From NCBI GenBank assembly GCA_026120035.1, contig JALRME010000029.1, forward strand, positions 62,001-126,000: DNA of 64,000 bases, read 5' to 3'. The position numbers were made by a program, and so were the translations under genes. The first letter of the stretch is position 1. Every line of letters begins with the position of its first letter. The notes under the pieces are model-generated. The model saw only the letters and a list, made by a program, of their open reading frames with translations, was not told where the DNA came from and did no database searches. This DNA comes from Coleophoma eucalyptorum (Eukaryota; Ascomycota; Leotiomycetes; Helotiales; Dermateaceae). Below are positions 1 to 10,600 of the stretch, in pieces.

Positions 1-1361
1 CCGAAGGAATAGCTAACACCTCGCTCACTTGCTGCCCAATCTTTCTCCTGATCTGCAGGATCTGACCAGAGGAGATCGTTTAGCAAGCCATAATCCGGAA
101 CATCTGTAGGACGAGCAATGTTTCTTATGTCGTCCATGTGTTTCAAAGCTGGGGATAACCCGCCATGAACGCAGAAGATCTTTCCTGCCACAATGGCGGC
201 AATTGGGAGCTACATAGAATCATTAGCACAATATCCTAGAAAATTAGATATGCAACTTACGGTGTTGAAAGTGTCTACGAAGGTCTTCCAGACTTTCGTA
301 TTGCATCGTCGTTTACATTCGTCATAAAAACCGTACACTCGTGTGACGTTGGCGCATTCATGGTTGCCTCTCAGCAAGAAAAAGTTTTCCGGGTATTTGA
401 TCTTATAGCACATGAGGAGCAACATCGTTTCGAGAGAATTCTTGCCTCGGTCGACATAGTCTCCCAAGAACAAAAAGTTGGAGCTTGGCGGAAAGCCACA
501 CATCTCGAACATACGAATCAGATCAGAGTACTGGCCGTGGATATCTCCTACAATTTTGACTGGGGCCTCGAGTTCGATCAAAGGCGGCTGCTCAAGGAAG
601 ATCTCTCTGACACGAGCGCAGATGGCTGTGATCTCAGCGATCTTCAAGCAAACTGCTTTCTGATTCTTGCCCGCATAACCTGCATCTAAAAGACGCTTGA
701 TATAGTCATCCAGATCAGAGTCCTTCAGCTCGCCCATAGCTACATTTGTGCCCGAAATCCCCGTCCCATCGTCTATCTGCGGTATAATTTTCGCGATGGG
801 ATTGATTGTGTTCTCCCGCTTGACCAAGATTGAAGCGCCTGCCTTTTGAGAGTGGGTATGAGGGTTCGTTGCTCCAGAAGGAGGTTGATCAGAGACATTG
901 TCCACCTCACCACTCCTTTGCGCAGCAGTGACATCGTGGTGCCCGTTTGACATGGCGGAAGCAGAAACCGGTGATGGAGGCGGTTGGCCGTCCGAGTTGG
1001 TTTGTTTCGCAGGAGGTCGAGGAGACTTGCTTCGTGTGATGGGAGTGCCAGGCGGTGTTTTCCATTCGCCATTTCGCCTGCGGGCTCGGGCACTCTGGTT
1101 GGATTTGGTAGACTTGATAGATTCTGCGTCACTCTTGTCGCCATCACTAGCAGGTGTCAGGGTCGTCGTGGAGTTTCGTGGGCTGTCGGTTCGGCTAGGA
1201 ATCTTGGATCTGAAGGCACCCGTGAAAGATTTCATCGATTCCTTGGTGTCGGATTTCGAAAATGAAGGATACGATTCAAGTCTGTCTTTGTTGAGTGAGG
1301 CCAGGGATGGTGATTTTTTAGGGGTCGAGCTGCCACCAGGCTTCGAATTCTGGTTTCCCAT
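1..1361 (-). CDS. Ppz-type serine/threonine protein phosphatase (PP1-like), 5' part
   Basis: Two exons are visible (1361-261 and 209-1), separated by a phase-0 intron at 260-210 (GTAAGT...TAG). The gene continues beyond the window, so the C terminus is missing. The protein starts MGNQNSK, a good N-myristoylation signal. About 210 residues of Ser/Thr/Pro-rich, probably disordered sequence follow, then a PP1-type catalytic domain. Metal-binding motifs are GDIHG (about 272-276), GDYVDRG (300-306) and RGNHE (331-335); exon 2 continues with the HGGLSP region. A myristoylated disordered extension in front of a PP1 core is the architecture of fungal Ppz phosphatases (yeast Ppz1/2, Neurospora pzl-1), which act in salt tolerance, potassium homeostasis and cell-wall integrity. 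The start is the first ATG of the open frame. The family call is firm; the physiological role is by homology. Confidence 0.93.
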
Positions 1362-4300
1362 TGTGAGGTGGAATTTGCTCGAATTTGGGCGCCAGAGAGG
1401 TTGGTATAGGTTCTAAGGTAAATGGTCGGAATTGGCGTCTCGTTGTGTTCTTTTGCTTCTCGTACAAGTTATCAACCCGGTCTATATTGTTGGTGTTGAT
1501 GTTTGCGAATGCGTAACACCAAGTCACTTTAGGCAAGCCAAGGCTTACGGCACAGTACGGACGGCCGGCTTTATAGGATGAAGGTTTGTATGAGGCAAGT
1601 TGGAGCTTTGCTTTTGTCTCCGCTAGGTAGTTGAATACGATTCGAGTTATGGTAGGATGAAGTCGGACTGATTGACAGGCCGATGCAGCTTTGTGGAGGA
1701 TGCAGAGCCAAGCGTTCTTGGGTGGTGTGCGGTGCTCACAGTCTGATGGGGAAGAGGTCAGCACAACGAATGGATGTTTCTCTCTCACTCTGTCTCTCTC
1801 ACTCTCTCTAGGTCATGAGCGATGTAAACTGGATGCAATGAGGTGGAGAAGGCGGCGGTGCTAGTAAAGAGGCGGGCGAGAGGGCAGCACTACCTTGGCA
1901 TATAAGGTTAGTAGAACTCTATTGAGCGCAATTCGATCGCAGATCAACAACAGCGACGACGTAGTTGTAGATGTTGCGCAACAGGCTCAAGCAAGCATTG
2001 GCGGTGTAAGCTGGTGTTGCTTGATGGGAGGCCGAGGCTGTACAACCAATATATCGTGGGGTCGTTCGTGGAGATAGGGTGTCGCAAAGGAGGTGGGCAA
2101 GGAAGGTAAGGTCTTGTCCGGGCCTAGACAAAAAGGTGGGTGCTTGACGAGGCTGATAGAGGTACAATGGCAACTGAGATGGTCAGGTGTAGGTTGAGGT
2201 AGGGCTCACACTCCAGATTTGACGTCGATTGCGATAGTGCGGGAAAAGGAGGGAGGACTGTTTCTGGAGAAGCAAAGATTGTTTGGGCTGTCGAGATTGA
2301 CTTCTATCGAGGCCTTACAAAGGGCTTGGCGCAGCTATTCGTGACAAGGGTGCAGAGGTTCACCGGTTGGCCCAAAAAGGCACCGAATTTTGCATTCGAT
2401 TACTGCTCGCGACCTTCTCCCTCTTGACGACTGAGCCAGTGGATGATGATTGGCTCTCTACTGCACTAGAGTATCGGTGGAATCCTCCCTTGTTGGGCGC
2501 TGCTTCCCAGACGGCTTGCTTTTTCCAACCGTCATGCATCTTATCAATTGCGTATCCAGGGGCAGCTTATCTCAGGGCCAAGCATATAGCGACACGTGCC
2601 ATGTTCAGGAATCTCACGGGAGATGGATTAATTAATGGAGTTTCTGGCCCGTAACTCAAGCCATCCATCCTGTCTGGGCAGGTGGTCTACAAGTGCACTG
2701 CTCGTTCTGACATCTTGCTACATTTACATTTGGTAGGGTTAGCTTCCCGCAAGGGGATATCATGACAACCACGATGACGTCTGTCTTGGGACTAGATGGC
2801 AGAGACCTTCACGGACCATCTGACAACATCATTCTCTGGCTAGAGAGAGACAGTTTGGCCTCAATCACCCCAAACTCGTCTGCTACTACCCTTTATGACT
2901 TGGAGTGTATCAAGCCGAAAGCACAGATGGTAGTCTGATGCTAAGGATTGGGCTTGGCACCGGTGCAGGATGAACCACAATAGCCGTGGTGAGCTGGAGG
3001 ACATGGCAACCGTTGAAATGCCTGCTTAAATGCTTAGATTGCTTCGATCGAGCAAGGATACGTAAGGTCCAGTAGCTGTCGGCAGTATATGCCGTACTTA
3101 TAAGTGCAAAGCGCTATAATGCGACAGTTGTCCGTACCTGTGGCGACTTCGCTACCTTACCTTAGTATGAGGGATATGCGATTGAGCTATATAAGCGATG
3201 AATGGTGTAGGTTGAGCTCCCGATGCGCTGTGGGAGTGACCAGGAAGGAACCCAAAAGATGGGCCATGCCAACTCATCTCATGGGATAGTGCATCATCCA
3301 TTTTAAAGCCTTTTGGGGTTTTCAGAGCGGGCAAGGCGACATCTTATATAGCACAATGGCTGTCGTTGGATCTTGTACATATGTGAAACCGCTGCCATCG
3401 AGGATGGGGAAGAGAAAAGGAGTGACCTTGCTGGGTTAAGCATGCAAGCATAGACGGCGCTCCACAATACTGAAGAGGGAGTAAAAGTCTAGATCTTATG
3501 CGCAAAGCATGACAGTTCGTGGCAGCCGAGTAGAGAGCAATGCCGATAGATGGAAGTAGGCGGGTTAGGCAGTCGATACCAGTGGATGGAGAGTAAACAT
3601 AATTTGATAGGCTAGCTGTGGTAGAGTACGGGAGTGATTTACGGCCTCGAGTCTTGACCTACGTACGAAGTACATACATAACGAGTAGCCTTACGAATCC
3701 TGCATGCATATGGTCTTGCCAAGGGACAGACCGCAAGTCAGGATCGGTCACGTGGTCAATCCGGCAGGACCACGCGCTCTCCACCTTTCAGCCTTATTGC
3801 CACCAACCAGCGCGGTCCAAGCACATGAAACCGCGCAAGTGGCCCACTCTACAAAGGTACGACGCTGCGTAGGTAATCAGCCTCCTCCATTTTGGATTGG
3901 CACAGAGCGCTCCCCCCCAGCCACCGCCTACGTGGATCAGCTTCGCCTCGGTGCACACTTTTTCTTGCTGTCCTGACAAAAATAGATTGTCTGTCAATCC
4001 GGAGGCTCAGGTTAAGTGACATACCGAAGTAATGACGCACCTTTGCGCCCGTGTGCGTGGGTTTGATCTTCAGACCAGTGTAACTGCACGGCGACGGGAG
4101 AAAGAGCGCAGGCTCGTTGAAGGCGACACCAGCACAAGTAACCATCGCAAACCTTCATGAACTTCATTCTGTGGCTCCTAGAGCGGCCACCACTCAAAAC
4201 ACCGTCAGGTAAGCATAAGCAGCCAGTACAACGCGCCAGATTTAATAAAGTTGAGATAAGAAGATACGCCGCCTTTAGTCTCGCATGATACAGAAATAAG

Positions 4301-4619
4301 TGTTGATCTTCGTCACCCTCAGCCACCTTCCTAGCAACAAACCCTGTCTGGGAGCAACCCTCAAATCCTTTTGCTGACTGCGCCGACTTGGCAAAGCAAC
4401 ATCTGACGCCAGTGAAAACCCGTACATAAACACGAAACAAACCTCCTTTCTTCTACCTCTCATTCTACCCTCACCCACCTACAAAGACTTACCAAGCTCC
4501 CAATCCTTCTTTTCTCCTCTCATTCGCTTGTTTGATTGTCGTTCGCACCGAGAGATACTTCAATCACCACAGTCGTTCTATCCTCTCCACACACCCCGGA
4601 CAACCAATTCGTCGTCACT
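1362..4619. other. Intergenic region between divergent phosphatase and SUR7-family genes
   Basis: About 3.3 kb with no supportable coding gene. It must hold the promoters and 5' leaders of the minus-strand phosphatase and the plus-strand SUR7 gene. A CT-rich tract lies at about 1778-1811, a common feature of fungal promoters and leaders. Short frames here lack recognisable domains, and those at 4012-4478 run antisense to the probable SUR7 leader. A non-coding transcript cannot be excluded. Confidence 0.5.
1778..1811. repeat. CT-rich low-complexity tract
   Basis: Almost pure C/T tract of repeated TCTC units, about 420 bp upstream of the phosphatase start codon. Pyrimidine-rich tracts are frequent near fungal transcription starts. 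Read as the minus strand, which is the sense strand of the phosphatase, it is a GA tract. Confidence 0.6.
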
Positions 4620-5684
4620 ATGGGAGCCGGTCGTTTTCTCTGCGTGGCCCTGCCTTTTGGGCTGACTGTGGCATCACTGATCTGTATCCTCGTCGCCATG
4701 CTCGCTGGCGTCACCAACAAGAACCTAGAGATGTTTACCGTCAACACAGCGAATCTCTCCATCTCTTCCTCGTCACTTACGAACCTCGCAAGCCTGATCA
4801 GTAGTCGTGATGCTACCCACTTCTCCAGTTCCCTCATATCTTCCCTGACCAGTGCCTCTACATCCAGTTCATCCTCCATCAACATCACAGCTTCAGACTT
4901 GGGGTTGGCAGATTCATACAGAGTCACACTTTGGAACTACTGCAGTGTGACTGGCACCAATGTTACCTGTACCAAGCCAGCCTTCAACTGGGCTGCTACA
5001 GCACTCAACACCAGCTCCATCACCAGTCTGGCATCATCTACAACTGGTCTTACTGTCACCCTTCCGACTGAAATGAAGACCGCTCTCAAGACCTTCACAG
5101 TCGTCGAGAAATGGACCGAGGTCGTCTACATCATTGCCATTGTCGCGACCGCTGTTGAGTTGATCCTTGGTTTCTTCGCCATGTGCTCGCGCGTAGGCTC
5201 TTGCTGCACATTCCTCCTCTCAGGCTTCAGCACCGTTGCTATCATCGCCGCCAGTATTATGGCCACCATCTTATCTAGCACCGTTGTTGGGTCTGTCGAC
5301 TCGGTAGCCAAGGCCTATGGTGTGAAGTCCACGCTCAACACCCACTTCCTCGCCACAACTTGGCTCGCGGTCGCTTTCTCCCTTGCATCTGGTCTCTTCT
5401 GGATGTTCACGATCTGCTGCTGCGCCAGCGATCACTCAAGCCGCAACAAGTCCGCCAAGAAGCCATGGGGACGTGATCGTAACAACGAGGATGCCGAAAA
5501 GATGATCCCAATTGGCGCTTATCAGCGTGTCGGTGAGCCAGAGACTAGCTATGCTGGCCAGCAACATGGTATCTACAACCAACAAACCGGGGTCCACCAA
5601 GGCCAATACGGTGTTCCAACGAACAACATCAAGGCGCAAAGATCTCAGCAAGGTTATGAGCCTTACAGTCACGGTGCTATCTAA
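4620..5684 (+). CDS. SUR7/PalI-family integral membrane protein
   Basis: Single-exon gene, 354 residues, with four predicted membrane segments at about 7-29, 168-189, 195-220 and 243-267. The loop between TM1 and TM2 is long, very Ser/Thr-rich and has several N-glycosylation sequons. It carries the W-N-Y-C...C pattern (about 105-117) typical of the first external loop of SUR7/PalI proteins. The cytosolic tail is hydrophilic, Gln/Tyr/Gly-rich and probably disordered. SUR7-family proteins sit in plasma-membrane eisosome/MCC domains; PalI/Rim9 relatives work in ambient-pH sensing. I start at 4620 (MGAGRF) rather than the in-frame upstream ATG at 4536, because family members begin right before TM1 and the 28-residue extension looks like leader sequence. 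Which branch of the family this is remains unclear. Confidence 0.85.
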   Translation: MGAGRFLCVALPFGLTVASLICILVAMLAGVTNKNLEMFTVNTANLSISSSSLTNLASLISSRDATHFSSSLISSLTSASTSSSSSINITASDLGLADSYRVTLWNYCSVTGTNVTCTKPAFNWAATALNTSSITSLASSTTGLTVTLPTEMKTALKTFTVVEKWTEVVYIIAIVATAVELILGFFAMCSRVGSCCTFLLSGFSTVAIIAASIMATILSSTVVGSVDSVAKAYGVKSTLNTHFLATTWLAVAFSLASGLFWMFTICCCASDHSSRNKSAKKPWGRDRNNEDAEKMIPIGAYQRVGEPETSYAGQQHGIYNQQTGVHQGQYGVPTNNIKAQRSQQGYEPYSHGAI

Positions 5685-6631
5685 GCCTGAAAGGACTTGG
5701 AAGTTGCAGTGTGAGAGAGGCGCGTGAAGTGGAATAAATGGGAATGTAGGAGACGTTATGAACAATTACCTTTGTTAGGCATTTAGCGACCTGGCGTTTT
5801 TGCTTTTCTTTGTTCTTCGGAACCGGTTATGACTAGTCAACAGTGATGGGTGGAATTGGGAAACGGGATCGCAAATATGAAAGGATGAATGATACATGGT
5901 CTATAGTAGATAGAGAGACGGATTTGATACATGAACAAAAATCAAATGAACGATACCCATCAACTCCATCTTGTCTTTCCTCGTTCGTGTTTCTTCTAGA
6001 ATCCTCAGAAACGTCTGCAAATAATTATGTAAAACTACAGCAAAAGACCTCAAAGACGCCGCGGAGCGTCTCGTCAAAGATTCATTCAGCTAGATCAGCC
6101 ATTAATCACTTTGCTATTTGTGTGGACGGCTTTCCCATAACAATCGCAGTTTAGAGGCCTTATGAAAGTATGTAGATTACCAAATGCATTCAGAGCATTC
6201 ATTGGAATAAGGTTCCTCGCATGTTCTAGGTTATTTGGTCGGAATTCAGTTAATAGATAGTTTGGGTAAGATAAGTCGGATAGCATGTCTGAAAACAGAT
6301 GCTGCATTGCTAATATCTTAGTTCGATAAGGTCTCTGGCGAAATAACAACTATTCAGCTTGCACCTTTCGTGAAGATGATTCTTTGTCAATATTGGACAT
6401 CTAGTCAAGAGATATACTTGCGGCTTGGATAAGGTTGAAGCCCAAAATGGTATCACAGGCGGTAAAGAGATTCTGCCACAAAGCTAGCTAAATCTGGCTT
6501 TCTATTTTCAGCCCTACGCGACACAGCTTTTGTGTCTTTCGCGTTTCCATCAGCACATCTTTCTGCAAATCTTTCTGCCTTGTTGTACATATTGAGCGAT
6601 TGAGCGCAGTTCCAATGCCAACTCATTCACG
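5685..6631. other. Intergenic region, no gene seen
   Basis: AT-rich spacer of about 950 bp between two plus-strand genes. It would hold the SUR7-family 3' UTR and the promoter of the next gene. Short open frames here (for example 5843-6154) show no domain and look fortuitous. Confidence 0.5.
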
Positions 6632-7681
6632 ATGTTCTTGTTTCCCTGCCTATTTATCCTCATCTCAGTAGTGGTCGCAACACAGCCGCATGCCTATCCA
6701 AAGCCCTACCCTTTCATAGACGGCATCGAATGGCTCCAGATAGACAGCAGTCTACTTGTGCGCCTGGCAACACCGAGCATTCCGCTCTACGTCTGGAGTG
6801 AAGGCGAAGGTTCTCTTCTGGCTACAGCCACTGCCAGTGCTGTTCTTTTAAATTTCACACTGAGTCGCGACCACCGAGCTCTCCTCCTTCAAGGCCAGCC
6901 CTTTCTTCCTCTCCCCAACCCATCCGAACCTCCTTTACTGCGAGCATATCAGGTACCTGCGAAGGGCTCAGTTAAGCTACCAGAATCTGGCAGCCATCTT
7001 ATGCCACTGACTTTGGATTATCAACGACTGGTCCACCCCCGCGATGACTTTTCCATCCACTACTCGAATTGGTTCCCGACGATATCACTCAATGTCCTTG
7101 GAGCGGACACAAAGCAGGTAGTCAGGATCACACTAAAGGACTCAAATTCTTTTCCCACGCAGAATCCGCCGGACCCGTCCTTCCAAATTGTACACGCATG
7201 GATTGAAGATCGATCGGTCCCGAGTGTATCGGAATACTCCAGTAGGCCGTGTTCCTTAGCATCGTATAGATGCCCTGACTTGGATAGCGCACCATGGTAC
7301 GAGTATGTTTCTCGGCAAGACTTTGATGAATATGGACGAATCGGGTCACTCCGACATTTGCTGGTGCAGCGTTGGAGTAATATATACACAAATGTTGGGC
7401 CGACCATTCTTGGTTTACTGGCAACCATACTTATTGTAGTTGTCCTCTGGCCCTCTGCGCATCGGATCTATCGCTATATACGCCGCATTCGCACAAGATA
7501 TTTGAAGGAGCGACAAGATACAGCGGACTGGTTAGAAGATGAGCAAGAGGGCGATGTGCTACTGACTGCCGAAGAGCTCGGGTATAGAGAACAGTGGATG
7601 ACAGAACACCGCATTAGCACTTCGCAGCATCAGCATGCAGATTATGGGGGAGGCTTGCGTGAAGACCATGAAAAGCTATGA
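6632..7681 (+). CDS. Unrecognised single-pass type I membrane protein
   Basis: Intronless, 349 residues, not assigned to a family with confidence. Residues 1-16 form a signal peptide (MFLFPCLFIL then small residues). Residues 17-253 are a lumenal/extracellular part with one N-glycosylation site (NFT, about 74) and paired cysteines (about 207 and 214). Residues 254-276 are a strongly hydrophobic membrane segment followed by a very basic stop-transfer stretch (RYIRRIRTRY). The cytosolic tail contains an acidic DWLEDEQEGD patch. The layout suggests a secretory-pathway or cell-surface protein, possibly an ER membrane protein. The long frame with signal peptide, TM segment and positive-inside tail makes it very likely real. 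No enzymatic motif is visible. Confidence 0.75.
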   Translation: MFLFPCLFILISVVVATQPHAYPKPYPFIDGIEWLQIDSSLLVRLATPSIPLYVWSEGEGSLLATATASAVLLNFTLSRDHRALLLQGQPFLPLPNPSEPPLLRAYQVPAKGSVKLPESGSHLMPLTLDYQRLVHPRDDFSIHYSNWFPTISLNVLGADTKQVVRITLKDSNSFPTQNPPDPSFQIVHAWIEDRSVPSVSEYSSRPCSLASYRCPDLDSAPWYEYVSRQDFDEYGRIGSLRHLLVQRWSNIYTNVGPTILGLLATILIVVVLWPSAHRIYRYIRRIRTRYLKERQDTADWLEDEQEGDVLLTAEELGYREQWMTEHRISTSQHQHADYGGGLREDHEKL

Positions 7682-10600
7682 TTATTGTAATTCTATTAGA
7701 CCTCCAAGTTCTGCATCTTCCAAAACAAACCGTGAGACATTTGCAGTATGTGACGACGTACGAGCCAATGCCACGCACGCGACAACCTACTTGCATCATG
7801 CTCGTCTCCGGGTATAAGCTTACCCGATTTAAGTTATATAATTTTTGAGTCACATAATTGAAGCTTGTTCTCTATCATGAACAATCAACACTTGCTGTGA
7901 AGAATTCTCACAGTAAGAATGGAAATTCTATCAATTTCTAAATTTGGTCCCACGCTCTATGATGTGCGATTTTCTATGTTCTAGCGGAACAGCGGAGGAG
8001 TTCGCTTGCTTCGTGTAATCAGGACTTGAAGCCGTTCAATTCATTCGGTTTGCGGATTTATTATTCTCTCTATAGCTATAGATATCCAATGATGAATTAT
8101 AATACTGTTATAAAAGACAATACGTGTTAGGTTTTGATTTATATAGCTTAACTGTGCTCATCTCCGGAGGTTGGTTGGTTCTCCATTGGCCGTCTTGGTA
8201 TTTAAGTACTTTCAAGACAATTCATTCACTTACCTGGTGGTGCATATTTCAACTTTCTACTTATGCTCTCTCGGGTTTATTCTAAGTCTTATCATACCAT
8301 TCCTCTATCTGTTCCGGGAGCAACCTTATGTTCGGTGGCACGCCTTATTCTGTGATTTAGCGGCAATCTGATGCTTGGGAGAGGTAGTAAGATGATACAT
8401 TTGCTTCTCATTGCTCCGCTACACATATCGTCTTGCTACCTCTCCCACGCATCAGATTGCCGCTATTTCAGAATCTCAGCTAGCCCCAAAGAAGATCCTT
8501 CTGAAAGAAATTGTGAGGCCACGCTGGCATTGTCAAATTTCTGACCATGACTAGCTGCATTTATTCCTCCGTATATGCCAGGTTTAGGATAATTCCTATC
8601 AATTGCATCTCCAACTTGCACAGAATGATTTTCTTTGTTCTATAGAACTGTAGCACTCTGCCGCAAAGGGTGGATGAGGACCATGGACACAAACCCGAGT
8701 TCTTCATTCCTGTGTCGATGTCTCCTGGGGCAATCGCAGCATATACCATCACCTGGAAATGAGTTGCATGCCTATACACTATTAGCTTCTAACAGTGAGC
8801 GAGAGGTTAGAGTTAAATTAATATTAAAATAAATTGCTCAACATGTCGGCCAAATTCAAGTACCTGCAGTGGTCAACGATGATGGTTAGTCTGGCATACA
8901 TAAACTTTCGAAATAGGAAGCAGCTTGCAAGAACGTGATAGACCCCAGAACCTCAAATAACAAATTCAATCAAACAGCAACCTAGCTTTGCTTAGCTAGG
9001 TGCATCTGCAGAAGACTCCGAATGTGCATCGGAACACAAGAGTGAATATGGTTGTGATCAAGAATTGCCTGTAGTCCTGTAGTGGATCCATTACGAAAGG
9101 AAATGTCACTCGGAGATTGTATCCTGCACTCTTAGCAGGCAATATAACCGGTATATATTGGGTTGCAGCAGGGATTCAAGCTGGCCTGCAAAACGGTTAC
9201 TTGAACTGGGGGATCGTCCGATGCTCGCTAAGCTCGCTTGTCTTTGCCTTGTCCACAACCCCGCAACTCTACCTGGGGTCCTTTTCAACCGCTGCTCTCC
9301 GTCGTGCTGCGCGTCCAGCCCACTCATTCTTGTACGGTAAATGAATCACTATTCGTCAACTTATGGGTAATATCATAATTGTGATAAACCTTCGAGCTTG
9401 CCGTTTGTTTATCGAAAAGTACTTGAAGATCGACAAGAAATTATATGCATTGTCTTGCTAACCGACAGTACACCAGACAAAATTCACACGTGTGTACGTG
9501 TTGGAAATCAATTGTACGCTCGCTTTCAAGTTCACGGCCAGGCTATAAGATTATAAGTCCTTGAACCTTGTAGATTCTTGAGATAGCCTGCAGTATGTTC
9601 CCGTTAACCCCCCCCCCAACAGAAGATGAATTGCCATCATGGGCCTGACAGTGACATTTGCTTTTGGTGTAGTTAAATTCGTAGTATCGTTCCTACTAGG
9701 GACCATTGATAACATCAACAAGGCGGCCTCGAAAGGACGAACATCCGCGGGGTTAACAAGTGGTAAAAGGAAACAGCATATGCTCGTGTAACAAAGCGGT
9801 AAAATTTTCAACTGCTCCAATAACAACCGTGCCCAAGCACCCGTACGTGAGTCTGGATACTGAGTCCCACTTTCTACAAATGGTATAAATTTCATAGCAA
9901 ATAATGGTGACGTAGCGCGAATATTTCTGTAGGAAAGCGGTTATTGGCAGCTGCTAACGTCCATGTTCCGAGATATGTAGATGGCATGTCTTTCAACTAT
10001 GCCGCGGCGCCCAAGACAGCTGCAATGAATGCATATCCGCCAACTACAGGCTTGGTGTTTCGGAGGGTTTGTGGACTTGACACCCCCTCAAGGGAACGGG
10101 ATAGTACACGTAGCACTTTAGGACCCGCGCTTCGACTCCAAGCAAAAGCTCAGACTTCATGACGGACATTGCAATTTTATATGAACGTTTTGGCGAGTAA
10201 TTCCTAGCCTGGAATTAGAGAGTTTGTTTTCACAAAATTATAGGCAAGCAAGAAAAACCAAATTACTGCAAGAATCGACGACTAGAACGTCTTAACACGT
10301 AGTAAAGACTCAACATAATACAAACCCAAACCATCGTCTACTCGACTGGTCTTCTTAGTATGAAATCACTGTTAAATGTATAACCGGTTTCACTTAGCAC
10401 CTTAACCAACCATTTTATCAAGCGCAGAAAGTGAGATAGATTACTCTGAATACGAATTCATCCAACTGAACTGACGAGCTATGACCTCTCTAATCAACGG
10501 TCTGTTCGATGAAGGCCCGAAAGCCACGCCACAAAATCTAGTGACCTGTCTTTTACTTGACCTCAACCTCTCACATATCCAAGACGGATCCCAATGCTCC

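Noticed and set aside
898..1416. 172-codon plus-strand frame
   Set aside because: It is antisense to the low-complexity N-terminal part of the phosphatase gene and shows no domain.
4012..4478. Minus-strand frames of up to 142 codons
   Set aside because: They run antisense to the probable SUR7-family 5' leader and have no recognisable motif.
9106..10162. Short frames with Ala/Gly-rich hydrophobic stretches suggesting an old transporter or enzyme
   Set aside because: Frames are interrupted, cannot be joined by plausible introns, and match no family I can name.
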